Shown: positions 63,827 through 64,000 of the stretch, piece by piece
Layout of the letters: each line of letters starts with the position of its first letter
How positions within the stretch are numbered: the stretch's first letter is position 1
Assembly: GCF_014697625.1 (NCBI RefSeq)
Contig: NZ_JACJSG010000025.1
Coordinates: forward strand, 55,783-119,782
Direction of reading: 5' to 3'
Length of the DNA: 64,000 bases
Origin: Anabaena azotica FACHB-119
GTDB taxonomy: Bacteria > Cyanobacteriota > Cyanobacteriia > Cyanobacteriales > Nostocaceae
Made by a program: the position numbers and the translations under genes
Notes under the pieces: model-generated
The model's input: the letters and a program-made list of their open reading frames with translations, nothing else
Database searches by the model: none
Told to the model about the DNA's origin: nothing

Positions 63827-63888
63827 AATTGTCTTATGGATGTGCCAGTAACAGTTCTGGGGTTGTGCTGATGTTGTTAATTCGCTTT

Positions 63889-64000
63889 TGACATACTCAC
63901 CGACGTTGAACGTCGGTGATTCTTGACAGTTCACAGCAACTAGCAACCGTTGTAGTCTTATGGTCGCTCCCTGTCCGTTTAAGGTCGTGCTGATGCCCCA
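63889..64000 (-). mobile_element. Right-end tail of a TnpB-type element entering from the right edge
   Basis: On the minus strand the tail has CATAAGAC (about 63955-63962), GAATC, the hairpin ACCGACG-ttga-style stem (CACCGACGTT/AACGTCGGTG, 63898-63918) and GAGTATGTCA, ending near 63889. It matches the tails at 1-122 and 28590-28713. The tnpB body, if present, lies beyond position 64000. Confidence 0.6.

Overview
The window comes from a filamentous, probably heterocyst-forming cyanobacterium of the Nostoc/Anabaena type. It carries photosystem I genes in the order psaF-psaJ-psaL, a Psb28-type photosystem II factor, a Tic22-like protein, frequent copies of the HIP1 octamer GCGATCGC, and intergenic spaces full of heptamer tandem repeats and small palindromic elements, as is usual in Nostocaceae. 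It reads as chromosomal. There are no rRNA genes, no CRISPR array and no intact transposase. Mobile DNA is present only as remnants and as small elements with inverted termini.

Layout. 0-4 kb: tail of a TnpB-type element, a class-A beta-lactamase-fold serine hydrolase, Psb28-like protein, repeat-rich spacer, exported peptidoglycan-binding protein. 4-9 kb (minus strand): sulfate-binding protein sbpA, then phosphate uptake genes pstS-pstC-pstA-pstB. 9-12 kb: IS-derived 0.3 kb element, two small exported proteins, CadD-like exporter. 12-17 kb: ABC ATPase, ABC permease, GldG-like and DUF4340 proteins. 17-20 kb: small membrane protein, purU, LURP-one-like protein, cell-wall amidase. 20.8-23.2 kb: IS4-like transposase remnant, remA-like gene, gmk, truncated tnpB. 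23.4-25 kb: psaL, psaJ and psaF (minus). 25-32 kb: tsaD, alpha/beta hydrolase, ACT-domain protein, GNAT acetyltransferase, tRNA-Pro, Tic22-like, prmC.

32-41.3 kb holds the most unusual locus. It contains a two-partner-secretion transporter (TpsB), a trypsin-fold protein that has lost its catalytic His and Ser, and a 1,830-residue TpsA exoprotein whose C-terminus is a CHAT caspase-like protease. 41.5-50 kb: small membrane protein, pentapeptide-repeat protein overlapping purK, a 6S RNA gene just behind purK, a two-gene M16 peptidase pair with complementary active-site motifs, a peptidoglycan-binding protein, a holin-like membrane protein and a CbiG C-terminal/CobE-like protein. 50.5-60.5 kb: cofH, three large polytopic GT39-like membrane proteins plus a GT2-GtrA fusion, and a DUF4082 protein. 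61.5-64 kb: fused aminodeoxychorismate synthase, then the tail of a TnpB-type element entering from beyond the right edge.

The intergenic DNA is unusually structured. I see at least six IS200/IS605-type right-end tails or derivatives, six copies of an element with AGGACTTACGCA termini, three copies of one with AATATCATGTCCGC termini, three double-hairpin elements whose cores are alike or similar but whose termini differ, a 230-bp element with perfect 14-bp termini, and one palindromic repeat nested in another. All family assignments are from reading motifs in the sequence. No database search was possible.
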